Assembly (NCBI GenBank): GCA_963576565.1
Contig: OY755046.1
Location: forward strand, 48,974,786-49,038,785
Source of the DNA: Aspidapion aeneum
Taxonomy: Eukaryota > Arthropoda > Insecta > Coleoptera > Brentidae
Direction of reading: 5' to 3'
DNA: 64,000 bases
Shown here one piece after another: positions 24,125 through 36,224 of the stretch (position 1 is its first letter; each line of letters opens with the position of its first letter). The translations under genes and the position numbers were made by a program. The notes under the pieces were generated by a model. It was given only the letters and a program-made list of their open reading frames with translations, had not been told where the DNA came from and did no database searches.

Positions 24125-24878
24125 TAAGGAATACTATCTATTGGATAGGTATGCTGATGATATCGCCTTAATAAAAGAGAAGAAAGAACTGATATAAATG
24201 CTAAATGCTAGATAAAAAAATAGGCTTGCGTATGAACTGCACTAAGACTAAAATCATAATAAACACAGACAGAAGATATCACGATCAGAATAAACCAGGA
24301 GAACAAGTAGGGAAACATTTTTAAACTAGGAAAAGAAAACCGAACGGCTGAAATCAAGAGACGTAAGATTGGCCTGGGCAGCATCTGGTAAACTAGGCTA
24401 CATATGAAAAAATATTCTCAGTACCTCATAACGAAAGTGTATAACCAATGTATCCTTTCTGTACTTACCTATGGATCCAAGACATGGACACTTCAAAATC
24501 AAACATTGATAAGGGAACAAAAGCCCAAAGATCAATGGAAAGAAAAATGTTACATGTAAAGCTAACAGATAGAAAAAGGAATAAATGGATAAGAAATAAA
24601 ATAAAAGTAAGGGATTTCAGAGGAGAAATTTTAAAATCAAAATGGAAATTTATCTGTCATAATATCAGACAGAAAGACGATCGATGGAACAAATGTATTG
24701 TAAACTGGAGACCTTGGGAAAATAAAAGAAGTAGGGGAAGACCCCAAGTGAGATGGGCGGACGATTTGAAAAAACTTTTGGGTGCTAGATGGATGAACAT
24801 AGCGACAGACAATGAAGAGTGGAAGATATTGGGGGTGGCCTATGTCCAAAGACGGAAAAATAGATAGATAGATAGATC
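24125..24878 (+). pseudogene. LINE (RTE-like) 3' half with GATA tail
   Basis: This is the plus-strand remnant of a non-LTR retrotransposon. The YADD box region lies near 24148, followed by broken palm/thumb sequence. An open C-terminal stretch of 139 codons (24448-24867) ends in a GRPQVRWADDLKK motif. The element ends in a (GATA)n tail (24864-24878). It is the best-preserved C-terminus of the family also found at 175-394, 1631-2650, 48770-49532 and 56179-60632. It cannot be active, because the 5' part is missing. Confidence 0.85.
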
Positions 24879-25348
24879 CTTATTGTCTTTCTTTATTAAA
24901 CAATCAATCAATCCGTTTAGGATTAAGTTGCACCAAAGTTAAAGTGGCAAATTCAAAATGGCTGCGGCCCGACTTTTTGTTAGCTTGAAATTTGATTCTC
25001 TGGTCTAGAGGTGTCAAGTGTCATCCGCTGTTTTTGCGATACAATCTAACTGTTAAAAACCGTTAAGGGATTCAAAATATTATTTTTTCCATTAGAGTAG
25101 GGAAAGGTCGAGAATTTCTTTCTTTCTCAAACAGAACACAACAAAAATAACAACAACTGACTCTCCGTCATATTGTCACGAGCGAGTCACAAAGCCGCCA
25201 TGAATTCAAAGTATAGGGAGTTTCGTTAGGCTGCCTTAACGGGTTGCCTGTGAATGCACTTCTACTCCCGTGCCAATTTCAGCTTTTTCAATGGTAATGT
25301 CAGACTCATGTTGTACTCACTTTATTATGTTTTGGTTGGTTGTAAAAT

Positions 25349-26085
25349 CCATATACATAATATTCCAATACCCACAGTAACTGCCCATTCATGATGCAAA
25401 CATGAGGACCTTGGGTTCTTTAAACAAAAAAGACCTGATTGGTTGCTTTCAAAGACATATGCACATTATTTCCATATAGTACGTATTATTGCAATACCTA
25501 CAGTACCTTACGATGCAGAATGCAAACATATTTGAAATTGCTATATCAATGGGTATAAGTCTATCCTCTTTGCAGTCCTTAAAATAAAATGTCCTGATTG
25601 GTTGTACCTTACTAATATGTTGGTTTAGAACGTTTTTCTACGTTGTCCGACGCCTATTCTCCACCTCCTTTGATCCTGACAATCATCCTCTGTCAGATTT
25701 TTTTGACTCATTGATCTTTGGATTGACTGTTGCGATTCTAGTTTAGGACGCCCTCTTTTTCAGCGCCCTATTGGTTGTCATTCTAGGACCTGCTTTGGTA
25801 ATCTTTGGTCGTTCATCCGTTGTACATGGCCGTACCATATCAGTTGCCTTTTAGTGATGTCAACCGTTATGCTTGGTTACATTTGATTGGTTGTACTTTT
25901 ACGTATGAATATTATTTTATTGTTGTATTCGTTACGTCAAATCATCAGCGTACAGTTGACAAAAACTCTATCTATGTAATATTGGTATCTGTGCATTTTT
26001 CGTATCTTTATTTCTAAATGTTTGCATCAAACGCCAACCATTGTGTAAATAGGTAACAGGGAGTATTGGAATATTACGTATATGG
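25349..26085. mobile_element. 737-bp TIR element with 6-bp TSD, carrying a LINE piece
   Basis: The ends ccatatacataatattccaa and their complement form inverted repeats of about 24 bp. The word taaaat is duplicated at both sides (25343-25348 and 26086-26091), and the uninterrupted target is seen in the copy at 21285-22080. Inside, 25615-25860 is a LINE C-terminal tail in minus orientation, related to 23880-24085. No transposase is visible, so the element is non-autonomous. Confidence 0.7.
25615..25860 (-). pseudogene. LINE C-terminal tail fragment, copy 2
   Basis: This is the same C-terminal region of an RTE-type LINE as 23880-24085, extending further upstream in the protein (the wggcMVR-type region around 25800-25850). 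It sits inside the TIR element at 25349-26085. Either the LINE inserted into the element or the element captured it. Confidence 0.55.
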
Positions 26086-27116
26086 TAAAATCCAATCTCT
26101 AGCTGTGGTACAATCTCTGTTCAAAAGAAGTTCAATCGTAGAAGTGGCTACGAGACGCGACTGCTGGTGTTACACATAACATGTGCTAATACGTGTGTTT
26201 GACGAAACTAGGCTGATTTCAATCTCTTGATACAGAGATCAGCTCTTCAATTTCGTTTGAGCTGAATTTTAATCTTTGGGGAAAGAAACAAAGGGGAATC
26301 GGTAATCCCTTTAATCAAACCGCTGCTGTTGGTAAAGCTAACGGCGCGTATTTCAGTGTTGCAGGGAACAAACAAGATATGCAGATGTCTATGATTCAGA
26401 CGCAACTGTTTATTTTTAGTAATAAGCAGTGTTTAAAGAGGATAATTAGGAGTGTGTCGTTTGGCCCTCTGCTAGATAAAGGGGAATGGGGGCAAAATGG
26501 GATAAGGGGGTAAAACGAGGCCGCAGGTTTAGCTAAATTGCGCAAGAATAAAACGTCTTAATATCAGATATTTTATCCCCATGACTGGAACAACTCTCTG
26601 CAATATGATTGGTGCAGGTTAGCTGAGCTTAAATTGATTTTTTGCTCAACATGTGATGTTGTGCGCTGTGTATTGTAAAATTAGTTTGCGCATTTTGTGA
26701 CGGTAAGTACCTTTTTTACAGACTTTTCAAAGTTTTTCATTGAAAAATTAGTGGGTTTATTTATTTTATTCATACTGTAACCTAGTCCCACCTAGTAACC
26801 TATGTCCCTTGTTGATCCAAAGTTTTATTTTTTTTTATACTATCACTGAAAGTTGTATTTTTAGTCTTTACAAGAAATGAGCGCAAAATTCGTGTAGGAA
26901 AGTCGACAGCGATGACTAGGTCGCTGTAATTCTTTATACATTTTCTAAATGCTAAATTTTATTATTATAAATTTTTATTTATGTGTTATGACAACTTTTT
27001 ATTTTTTAAATAAGTATTTTAAACTTGGTTAGTATTTTAATAAATAAAACTTATCTTACAAAAATATGGATTCTAAATTACACAACCGTCCCGCTCGTTT
27101 TGCCACATAACACAAA

Positions 27117-28190
27117 ATTATAACCATATTAAAATGAATGGAGAATAGCTTCCAACAGTACTGGATAAATATCGCAGAACTTGCTCACTAAAGAGTTCAT
27201 TAAAGGACTCTGTAGAAACAGACACAGACAGACTTAGTAGAAAGGAGATACTGATCTGTTTACGGGTCACTGTCGACTGAGAGTACCCATGCACAGAATG
27301 GGACTAGCAGAAGAGACCGAATGTAGATACAAGACGCTAGCCCTACCAAGTCCACTTCCAATCCCTGACTTCGCATGCGTAGATCTACCAATGTTATTTA
27401 CCTCATGTATTAGAATAGATGTACAGGGTGATTTTTCACTTAAATGATTCTAACCACATGAAAATAGAAAGTTTCAAAAACCTAACCTAACGAAACCTAA
27501 TCAGATCTAACCAAACCGAACCAAAGCAAACTAAAGCAATATTAAAAAAAAAAACTTTCCTGACTTCCTACCCGGGATCCTAGAGGATGTGAATCCGAAC
27601 CGGACCGTACCGAACCGAACCTATCCAAACCTAACACTACCCAACTAAACCTAATTAGCAGTACGTGTTGTAGTTTAGTTTGGTTAGGTTAGGTTTGGTT
27701 CAGTTTAGTTAGGTTCGGTTTGATTCGGTTCGGATTCGCATGCTCTAGGATCCCGGGCAGGAAGTCAGGAAAGTTTTTTTTTTTTTTAATTATTGGTTCA
27801 GTTTCCTTTGGTTCGGTTCGGTTAGATTTGATTAGGTTTTGTTAGGTTAGGTTTTTTAAACTTTCTATTTTCATGTGGTTAGAATCATTCAAGTGAAAAT
27901 CACCCTGTATTCATCTATTCTAATACATGAGGTAAATAATATTGGTAGATCTGCGCATGCGAAGTCAGGGATTGAAAGTGCACTTGGTAGGGCTAGCGTC
28001 TTGTAATGTAGATTCCGTATGGAGGATGACGAAACAGTCAGACATGAACTGTGCGAATGTCCGGCGATTGCACGTTTGCGTCAGAACACTTTCGGTATAT
28101 CTTAGATTGACTCCGAAGATCTGAATAGTGTCTCACCCAAACTGATAGCCTTTTTGGAGGAATAGGTATACAGTGGTGAGAAACCACTCA
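27117..28190 (+). pseudogene. Jockey/R1-like LINE C-terminus, split by a fold-back element
   Basis: The two halves (27117-27328 and 28005-28190) together match the C-terminal zinc-finger region of the LINE at 54960-55850. Visible pieces are a FIKGLCR-like stretch and HCRLRVPMHRM on the left, and a MEDDETVRHELCECP-like stretch followed by LRQNTF on the right. A 676-bp fold-back element interrupts it between matching 9-bp words. Several stops and an indel show decay before or after that insertion. Confidence 0.75.
27329..28004. mobile_element. 676-bp fold-back element with 9-bp TSD
   Basis: The element is palindromic over nearly its full length, with arms of about 330 bp. The ends are acaagacgctagccctacca and its inverse. 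The 9-bp word aatgtagat is duplicated exactly on both sides (27320-27328 and 28005-28013). The inner arms carry an acagggtgatttttcactt word and a long run of degenerate aacct/aaccg pentamers. No protein is encoded. A 9-bp duplication with long inverted repeats fits Mutator-like or Foldback-type elements. Confidence 0.85.
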
Positions 28191-28252
28191 AATGTGAGTC
28201 ACAATAGACCCACTGGTGGTCGCAGTGTAAGGGCTGCAAAGTTCTCACATAT

Positions 28253-28528
28253 GAATCATTATCATGGGGTTATACTAAAGAGAGTAACATTCTAGTTTTA
28301 CAGAGATTTCAAAATAAAGTATTAAGAAATATTATTGTAAATGCACCTTGGTACGTTCGAAATAGTGACCTTCATCGGGAGCTTAAAATCGAAACTGTAG
28401 CAGAGACTATAAACAAATACGCAAAAAGCAATAAAGAAAGACTTCATCGACTTGTGAATGTGGAAGTAATTGAGTTTCTAGACAATACTATGCCAGTTCG
28501 AAGACTTAAAAGAGAGAAGCTGAACTAA
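28253..28528 (+). pseudogene. Jockey-like LINE C-terminal tail
   Basis: An uninterrupted frame from about 28274 to the stop at 28528 reads the conserved C-terminal end of Jockey-clade ORF2 proteins. It includes VLQRFQNKVLRNI, NAPWYVRNSDLHREL and an MPVRRLKREKLN end. The following roughly 200 bp (to about 28730) looks like its 3' UTR, with a polyadenylation-like aataaa. The upstream part is missing, so it is a truncated insertion. Its junction with the LINE ending near 28190 is abrupt. Confidence 0.75.
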
Positions 28529-28739
28529 ATGAAATAAATAAACCAAAATAAAGCTATCAATATAAAAAAATTGTGGGTTACAAATGAAGCAAAGCGGGGA
28601 GAACTATTGAGTGAACTCTACGTTTTAATCTAAATTTTCTAGTAAATTAAGTTAAAACAAAATTGCTAGTTAGCCTTATTGACTAGATTGTAATACAATA
28701 AACACAGTTTGTTTCACAAATAATAAAAAAAATCATGTT

Positions 28740-29869
28740 TCATCGCCTAATGGCATCAATGACAACAATCACATGGATTATTATTGCTCGTGATGACTGA
28801 ATTAGAACTCTGTATAAACGTTGACAATCATAATTTTTTCTACAGTTCTGCACACGAATGCTAAATAATTAATAGGCAGCCTAATAGAACATAATTTTTT
28901 AAAATAAATGTTCGTATTTAAAAAAAATCCTGCCATCCATTTTTATATTCCGGTGATTAAAACTCGCAAAATATTATCATAGGTAGTTAAAAGTGACACT
29001 TTTTTAGCTAGTAAAAAATCGTTTGCATACATTTTAGTTTGAACATCATCATTGCTCATTAAATTCAAAGTGACAATTTTCATGCATCGCCCTCGGAAAA
29101 AAATCGCTTTGTACAGCGATAAAGATATCGGCTATTTTATGTGCAATGTGAAATCGCCATCATATTATGATTTGCGATTTAGTATACTGGACTTGTGATG
29201 TGCTAAACAATATACCGTGTTAACTTAAAGTTTGGTTTAGCTTGTGCTTTCCAGAAACTTCTCGGAATATTAATACAAATCAAAGGACCTCAAGTTTGGC
29301 AAAGCAGGCTTGAAGAGCGTTCCAACGGGGTTTAGAATGGTTTGCCTAGTTTCAGTGACAGGCGGCATTTGCACTCGATACAATTTGTTCATTTATTTGT
29401 AGTTAACTGAATACTTAATGAAAATGATGACACTAAATAAAAGTTTTGCCAAGCACACCAATGCATATGTGTTGGCGAACCGAGGCATACCGTAGGAAAT
29501 ACAAAACTTTAATAATAGTTAGGCTTTAGAGTGCATATCGACAACAAATCAAATTCAATAACTGTCTGGCAGTTACCCTCTAAAATATTGTCTATTTGCG
29601 AGATGTATCCTGAAGAGCAGTTCTCCGGAGTATGTCTCTTAAATGTACACGCTCTTTTAATTATTTACTGAGTTTTAATCATTTAAACATTCATTAATAC
29701 CACATGGTGTCTTTCTTGAAATTCATTGAACAAATTTTTTTTTACCTGACATCTCTCCTGGAATTTAAGCTGCTTACTACGAAACTAGGGTTTTGGATAG
29801 ATCTGCCTTTTTTGGTTTTTTTTGCAGCAGTAAGGGAAATCAAATACATTAGAGTAAAAGACATGTCAA
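28740..29869. other. Non-coding, no feature recognised
   Basis: AT-rich sequence without a supported gene or repeat boundary. Confidence 0.4.
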
Positions 29870-30312
29870 AAAAATCAAATAGTGAAGCACACAAAGCTTG
29901 CTTTGAATACAATGGCAAATATGCGCATGCAAGTGTTTTATTACGTAAAAACACACAGCTGGTATGCTATGTTGTCGTGTATAATTGTGTTTTTTTTATG
30001 AAACTGGGAAATAATTCAAGTAAAACATCCATGGTTTGTGGAAAAATGTTCGGGAGAAGTAAGGGAGTGCCATTCCATATGTAAGAACTTGTATTTTTCT
30101 TTATATTTTGTTAATAAGGTTAAGAGGGGTTCATAGATGCCATTAAACACTCTTTATGGTGTCCACAAGAAATCTGCAAAATTAATTTTTAGAAAAACTA
30201 CAATGTTAATCCACAATTTGATAAATTTTTACCCAATCAACTAGTTTTTAGAAAAAAAATAGACAACCAAAATTTTTGACAATTGTCAAATAATGTAGTG
30301 ACGTAACGGAGT
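29870..30312 (+). repeat. Dispersed repeat with THAP-like 5' exon, copy 2
   Basis: This matches 16060-16600 along most of its length, ending at the same acaattgtcaaataatgtag and tgacgtaacggagt words. A frame running from 29704 to 30084 passes through it and ends in a CGKMFGRSKGVPFHM-like stretch at a gtaag donor-like site. If real, this would be the first exon of a P-element-type (THAP) transposase. The evidence is weak, because only one Cys and one His of the finger are in view. 30313-31099 after it holds no supported feature. Confidence 0.4.
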
Positions 30313-31099
30313 ATGCTACAAAACCAACAAAATTGATGCATGCGCAGTAACCGAAATACTGTCTAACCGAATATTAAAAATTAAATGGGGGTCCTGGCTT
30401 CAAGCGTCGCGTGTGAGAATACAAGAGTAAATACGGGGCATTATTTATGCTCTAACGTATTTTGAGAAAATTTATCACTTCCCGCGTACATAAACATGCA
30501 TCTCCCCCGCCAAAAGTATCCGCAGATTTCCAAACTACGAAAAATGTTGGTTTCATCAGCTAGGCATGAATATAAGAAAAATTTTCGAAAACAACAACAG
30601 AATTCCAATGTCTTAGTCAAGTCAAAGAAAAACAATTCTTGTTGTTTATCGTACGTCTCCTTTTAATAATACAGAATTTCATTTACTAGAAATGCAATTT
30701 ATTTTATTTACGAGCTATTTAGGCGACAATAATAATTCTTAGTTCTAAATATAGCTATTTTAAGCTATTCGCTTTCTTTACTTTAATTAAACAAGCTTCT
30801 TTTATTAACGAGACTATAAAAAAGAAAATTATAAATTTTTAATGAAACAACTATACCGACGACATATCTGCAATCGTGTTATCCAGGTAATGCCCCAACA
30901 ATATACGGTCAATAAGGATGCAGTTGTTGGTGCAGTTCTTCACTAGCTAACTGCTTCAAACCTGATTGGTATTTGTTTATTTGTTAATGATTAGAACATA
31001 TTTTAAATATCTATTAAACGTTAATAATAATGATGTTTCCAATAATAGTGGGGACCATTTTGGGTAGTAGTAGTAGATGAAGTGACCCATAGGTGCGGT

Positions 31100-31620
31100 A
31101 AATAGGTCAGGGTCCTTTTTGTCAAGCTCCAAGTCTATCACTTAGCATACCCTCTGCACATCCATTAGATATCCAGGTAGCTCATTGAGCTTGCCTGTTA
31201 TCTTAACAAAGTCCAGTTTGTCAGCTCACTTAATTCAGTGCTGCTCCATCTCGCTCAGTGTTAGAGTCGCAAGGGCCTGTTGTCCGATTCTTGCGTAGGC
31301 CTTACATTCTGTTATGAGGTGCCTTGAACTCTATTTTTCCTCTTCACAGGCGTGTTGAGTTCGACTCGCTCCGGTTTAGTTTGATCGTTCTTGACTTCTT
31401 ATACATTTCATGTGCGCCCTCAACCAGTTATGTCTAGTTAGAATACCTATCTATATGCAGTGTGCAACGTGTTTTGGTGTCCATCTTAGCAACCATCTAG
31501 TAGCTTTTGGTCGGTCTATAATTCTCTAGTCTCTCTGCAATCTGTTCCGGTTCTCACGACTTTGGGTATGGTACTGTTGAGATCTTTTGAGTCGATTTGA
31601 AGTCAGCTAAACACTTATTA
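31100..31620 (-). pseudogene. R1/Jockey-like LINE C-terminal region
   Basis: The minus strand shows a broken C-terminal region of an RNase H-type LINE. A TRHNWLRAHMK-like stretch is followed by an EEE..SRHLITECKAYARIGQQAL stretch typical of the terminal CCHC segment. Stops and frameshifts interrupt it. It is related to the smaller relic at 7376-7510. Confidence 0.6.
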
Positions 31621-31654
31621 TTGTCTCCTTTAAATAGGGATTACTTGGCAATAG

Positions 31655-31860
31655 CAGTGGCGCACCCAGGAATATCTCTTAGGGGGGGGGCAAAGCCTCT
31701 GGGAGGCCCAAGGCTTCTGGGCGGACCCGAGACCTCATAATAGCTAGAATTTTATGCTATTTTATCTTCTTATTTATGAAATCATGTAAAAAATATCTTA
31801 AAAAAATCTTAGGCTTGGGGGGGGGGCTCGGGGCCCGGGCCCGCCCATGGCAATGGTATA
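31655..31860. repeat. G-rich MITE-like repeat
   Basis: It begins gtggcgcacccagg, continues into long G runs and ends in a gggcccgggcccgccc block. The two ends are roughly inverted. It is non-coding. The class is uncertain. Confidence 0.4.
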
Positions 31861-32295
31861 CTCTTAGTAGGCAGTGTCCCGTATAAAAGGCTCATCCTTT
31901 TTCGATTTTTAACCTGTTAATTTCAATGAGTTTTGTTGTCAAGTCGACAGTATTTATTTCGGTTCGTAGAGTAAACAAAATGCTTGCGTTGAAAGATTGG
32001 CTGTAATATTCCAATGCAAAACTGACAAAATATGGCCTGACACTATAATTGAATGGCTTTATTCCAGTCCCTATTGTCTAGTGTCATTCAAACCTAGCTT
32101 GCATGCATTAATGATGAAATCTGATGTGTTCCTTTATAAGAGATGAACATAATTTTTCAAGTTGAACTAATCGATCTATCTTTCTCTATTGCTTGGTTTA
32201 CTGTGCAACAAACAAGATTTTTTTTTACTCTTTAAGTGAGCACTGATGATAGCGGGTCGGGTGTTCGCGCAAGACCTTACAAGAAATTAGCCTAA

Positions 32296-32901
32296 AGGTG
32301 GAATTTCGTTGCGACGTCTCGCCGCCGCGGCCGACCGCGACTGCTGGCCATCACGGCTGCACGCTGCGTCTATGTGTTTTCGTTGGAACGTCTCAAATTA
32401 TGGCAGTTGACGGTTGTGCTGCAAGTTGTGAATATGAATTCTGCAGATCTCGCTAAACTAATTTTACTTGTGGATCAAGAAGATGAAGAAATGTTAGAAC
32501 TATGGTGGTTAGTCAACGAGAACATTGTGTCAATTTGTATCAATCTCGCAAACAAGAGGGTTATTTGAAAATTTTTATAAAAAATCACTTGGATTTAAAT
32601 GAAGAAAAATTTTGTGACTTTTTTCGTTTAAATAAGAAACAGTTTGAGTTTGTTCTAAATAAGCACTTTGTATTCAGCTTATTTTTTCCGAGACATTTTG
32701 GAAAATAATCGCTCGACGGTCGCGTCCAGACTGGTCCCAAGAGCAGTCAGGACGCAGTCGTCGACTGCCGAACGCTGGGTCGAAGAGACGAGCCGCGCCA
32801 ACCAAAACAGCTTCATTCATTGTTTTACATGTATATCAGTGCAAGGCGGCCAGCAGTCGCGGTCAGCCGCGGCGGCGAGGCGTCGCAACGAAATTGCACC
32901 T
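32296..32901 (+). mobile_element. 606-bp PIF/Harbinger element, non-autonomous
   Basis: Inverted repeats of more than 50 bp start aggtggaatttcgttgcgac and continue into a GC-rich cgccgccgcgg block. The right end is the complement with few changes. The flanks show the 3-bp taa duplication (32293-32295 and 32902-32904) typical of PIF/Harbinger. Inside are two overlapping frames that look like the N-terminus of the family's nuclease: one gives MNSADLAKLILLVDQEDEE and the other FFRLNKKQFEFVLNKH, separated by a frameshift. The catalytic domain is absent, so this is an internally deleted copy that would depend on a transposase from elsewhere. Confidence 0.85.
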
Positions 32902-32904
32902 TAA

Positions 32905-34139
32905 GGAATATCATAATTTGCCACTCGACGCCACGTCTTCCGAACGAAATTGTGTAAAGAACTCGCCTTGGTGTCAAATAGCACTTGTCATAAAAATAAC
33001 TTGAATCTACATTTAGCACCATTGGGTTTGATTTGCCAACAAGATGCAGCTTGTTAAAAAAACTACATTTGTGTATCTAAAATGAGAATTTAGCCTGGGA
33101 AACGGGCATCAATTTTTTCGCCAAAATAAAACGCGATCCTTGATGATTTGTTTCAGCTAAGTGCCACTTTTTGTCAATTAGGTATTGTAGTTCGAATTTA
33201 TTAAAAAAATTGGACCATAAAATTTAAAAGCCGTTTGACAAATGAAAGCACTCTCAAACAGGATAAAATTAAATATTTTGAAAAACTCTTTACATACCTC
33301 TACATTTCATAGCATTCAAGGGACCCTCACGATTGTATTGTTGTTTTTGTGCTAAATCATTTCAGGCGAGGGACAGATACCGCATTTGTTAGCAGTAAAA
33401 ATATTCTTCTATAAAAATAGGCTTTGTATTATTTATTTCTATGTATTATTTATGTTTAAAATATTTTTGGGTAATATTTATTATTTTTAAATTTGATTTG
33501 GGTTATTGTATGCAATTTTTCAAATAAATGTCAATCCCCAGACAAGCATGATCCTTTTGTATAATATACTTTATATTTAATTTAAAGAAAAATGAACGTT
33601 GAAACTTAACTGCACTATAGATTCCACATTTTTATTTATTGGTTTTTGTGTCAAATTTATTGACTGATGTTTGAATGAGAAGGTAATTGAAATTGTAGGT
33701 CTAATAACAATTTGGTGTCAGGTCTGGGGATGATTTCTTTAAAATTTTAGTTAATTATATGGGCACTTTTTAAAATTTTAAACTATGTTTACAATAAAAA
33801 TGACCGATTGAACAACCTTGGTGGACTATGATTTTGATCTGCACTTGTGATATAAATAAATATAGATTTGCTCTCTTCTGCGCCGCCTAAATTTTAAAAG
33901 ATGCTAATACCCCCAAACTACTGACCATGATAGGAAGGCAGAGCTGATGTCTTGCCTTCTAGCAATCAAAATAGATCGCCGGTACTAAGGGAATTGAGTT
34001 ATTGTTTAAAAGTAAAGGGTTTGACTACTGAGTCACGATGCATGCAGAGATTTTAAAGGTGTGGTGTCAACAACTGGAAGAGGTTTAGACAGTCAACTTC
34101 ATTATGGTATAAATAGTGGTAGTCTAAAGGGACTTGATG
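32905..34139. other. Non-coding, no feature recognised
   Basis: AT-rich sequence with no supported ORF or repeat ends. Confidence 0.4.
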
Positions 34140-34330
34140 TCTGGCAAATGGGCGTCGTAGCAGGTCATTTTTTGTGCTCCCATCTCTCGTCAAGCCTTTC
34201 CGGGTTCATTCGAGGGAGGTGATAATATCCGATCAACTCCTCGGCCTCAGATACTCCTTTTTGCATACTTTTATATCCTTTACATTGTGCCAGGATGTAA
34301 AACGCGAAATGTTGTCTTACTACATAGCCT
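34140..34330 (-). pseudogene. LINE C-terminal tail relic
   Basis: The minus strand gives a decayed stretch like the end of R1/Jockey ORF2, with cysteine/histidine remnants and a KVCKKEYLRPRS-like part. The support is only the general composition and order, so I hold it loosely. Confidence 0.35.
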
Positions 34331-36220
34331 GGCTCTTTTATTATTTGTGAATAGTTAAATGACCGTCAAGAGCATCATGTTGTTAAGCAGGATCTTCGTT
34401 TTTTTAGACTTGGAAAGCCATTCGCAAGGGTTAGAGAAGTTTCTAAAACAACATTTTGGCAAACAAATCCACAAATATTATAATAATAAAATGAATAAAT
34501 AAGTAATATGTTAATTTATCCAAATAGATAATATAAATGGTACAACAAATTTCCATTTTGATTAATAAATAAACACGTGAAATGTTGAAGCAGTCTTATT
34601 ATCACAATTTACTTTAAATAACGTGACAATTCGTCCCGATTTTGTCAGAACTGTCCCCATTTTCAGAAAGCCGTCCCGATTTGTAGAGCGTCCCGTGAAT
34701 GTCCCGATTGATACAAATTAATCCCGATTTTTTAAGATTTAGGTCGAAAATCAGCTGCTATCAAATAATTACCTTTCACAAAATGACCCCAAAGCGAAAT
34801 GATGATTGAGTTCAACCAAGGGTTCAGCGCAGAAAGTAGTTGCGTAACTTTTTACGAAAAATTCAAAAATAATAAAATTAAAGAAAAAAGTCTACAACTC
34901 TCAGAAATACCATTGGAAAAAGATCGGTTTAGGGTCGCCCATTTTTTTAATGTCCTCTTAAAAGTACCTAGCACGGAAAGCCGAGATTTTGGCACGTCTT
35001 GAAAACTACTAAAAAAATTTGTTTTAAAATCTTGATAACTATTCGAAACCATGTCACACAATATTTTATTCTTTAGTAAAAAAATATTGATTAACATTTT
35101 TCGGTTTTTTTGAATAATTACTATCTTGTACAAATTCTGTAAAGATTACTTTTTTTGGGAATACAAACAGTTAAAAATCTTCCTATACCTGCTTATAATT
35201 TTTTTCACACTAGGGATTAGGATATTGGATATTTTGGGTATATAAGTGACAGACTGACAAAAAGTAGGAGGTCAGAGAAAAATCAAGAATGAAAAGTGAC
35301 AGATCAGGCATAAAAATTTTAAAACCTTTAAAAAAACCTAAAAACCTTCCCCGAAAAATTCCGGAACAAAGTCCATAAAAGTGCCAAAAATAGCATATAA
35401 ACCTCGTGGTTAAAATTTATTTTTATGCCTGTGTATTATATCTTATAAAAAAGTAACTTTTTTATTGAAAAAGAAAGGCTTAAAAAAGTATAGTATCACA
35501 GCGCCGAGTTTTTTCAAAAAGTTATGGTCACGTTACTCTAAATAAAGTAACCTTGCAATTAAGAAACCAGCAATTTTGATCTATCTTGTTTCTTTTTAGC
35601 TCATAAACTAAATTACGAACAAAATTTCTCATTATTTTTAAAGCTCAAAAGCGGGCACTTAGCAGTCTTAATGCAGGGGTAATAATTCAAAATCCTTTTC
35701 TTAACCCGAAAATGAAGCAAACTCATAAAATCTCAAACTGCCAGTAGGGTGGTAAAGTAATTTAGCCAGAAATAACAAACCTCGGCTTAGCTTGAAATCA
35801 CCCTGGATTATGTTGTTTCTTTTATTATTTCCATCAGATAAACAAGGATGAATATGTCCGTGAGGTAACTTTTAGAAAATTTCGAATGCACATCTAGTCC
35901 GGTCTATTATTCCAGCATAATCGCAGTTATCCTTGGATGACCCGAATATTAATGGATCATTTGTTTTAGAGTCTAAATTGGCCTATTCCGTGGCTTTGTG
36001 ACGTTAAAGTAAGGGCAATTTTAAAACACAGACTCTTAGTAAATTCGGTTAGAAGCTCTGTCCGTTTGGGGTGATTGTCACGTGGTTTGTTTAATAAAAA
36101 TGCATCTATGGACCAAGTATTTTACAGTACTTGAGCAAATGAATTGTGAATTCCAATATATTCTATATGATTATGTAGTTTTATTGTTGATATTAAGAGT
36201 ATTCTGGAATACTATCTACT
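34331..36220. other. Non-coding, with a gtcccgattt-rich patch
   Basis: A patch at 34630-34735 repeats the word gtcccgatt about five times with variants. The rest is AT-rich without a supported gene. Confidence 0.4.
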
Positions 36221-36224
36221 CCAA

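Larger units (their letters stand above)
24925..26300. repeat. Dispersed repeat R, copy 2 (interrupted)
   Basis: This is the same sequence as 21285-22080, but split at 25348/26086 by a TIR element. Similarity resumes on both sides exactly at the taaaat target word. 26301-27110 beyond it holds no feature I can name, apart from a purine-rich stretch around 26480-26520. Confidence 0.7.

Noticed and set aside
29704..30084. 126-residue plus-strand frame as a host gene
   Set aside because: Much of it lies in a dispersed repeat also present at 16060 and 61176. Only its end suggests a transposase exon.
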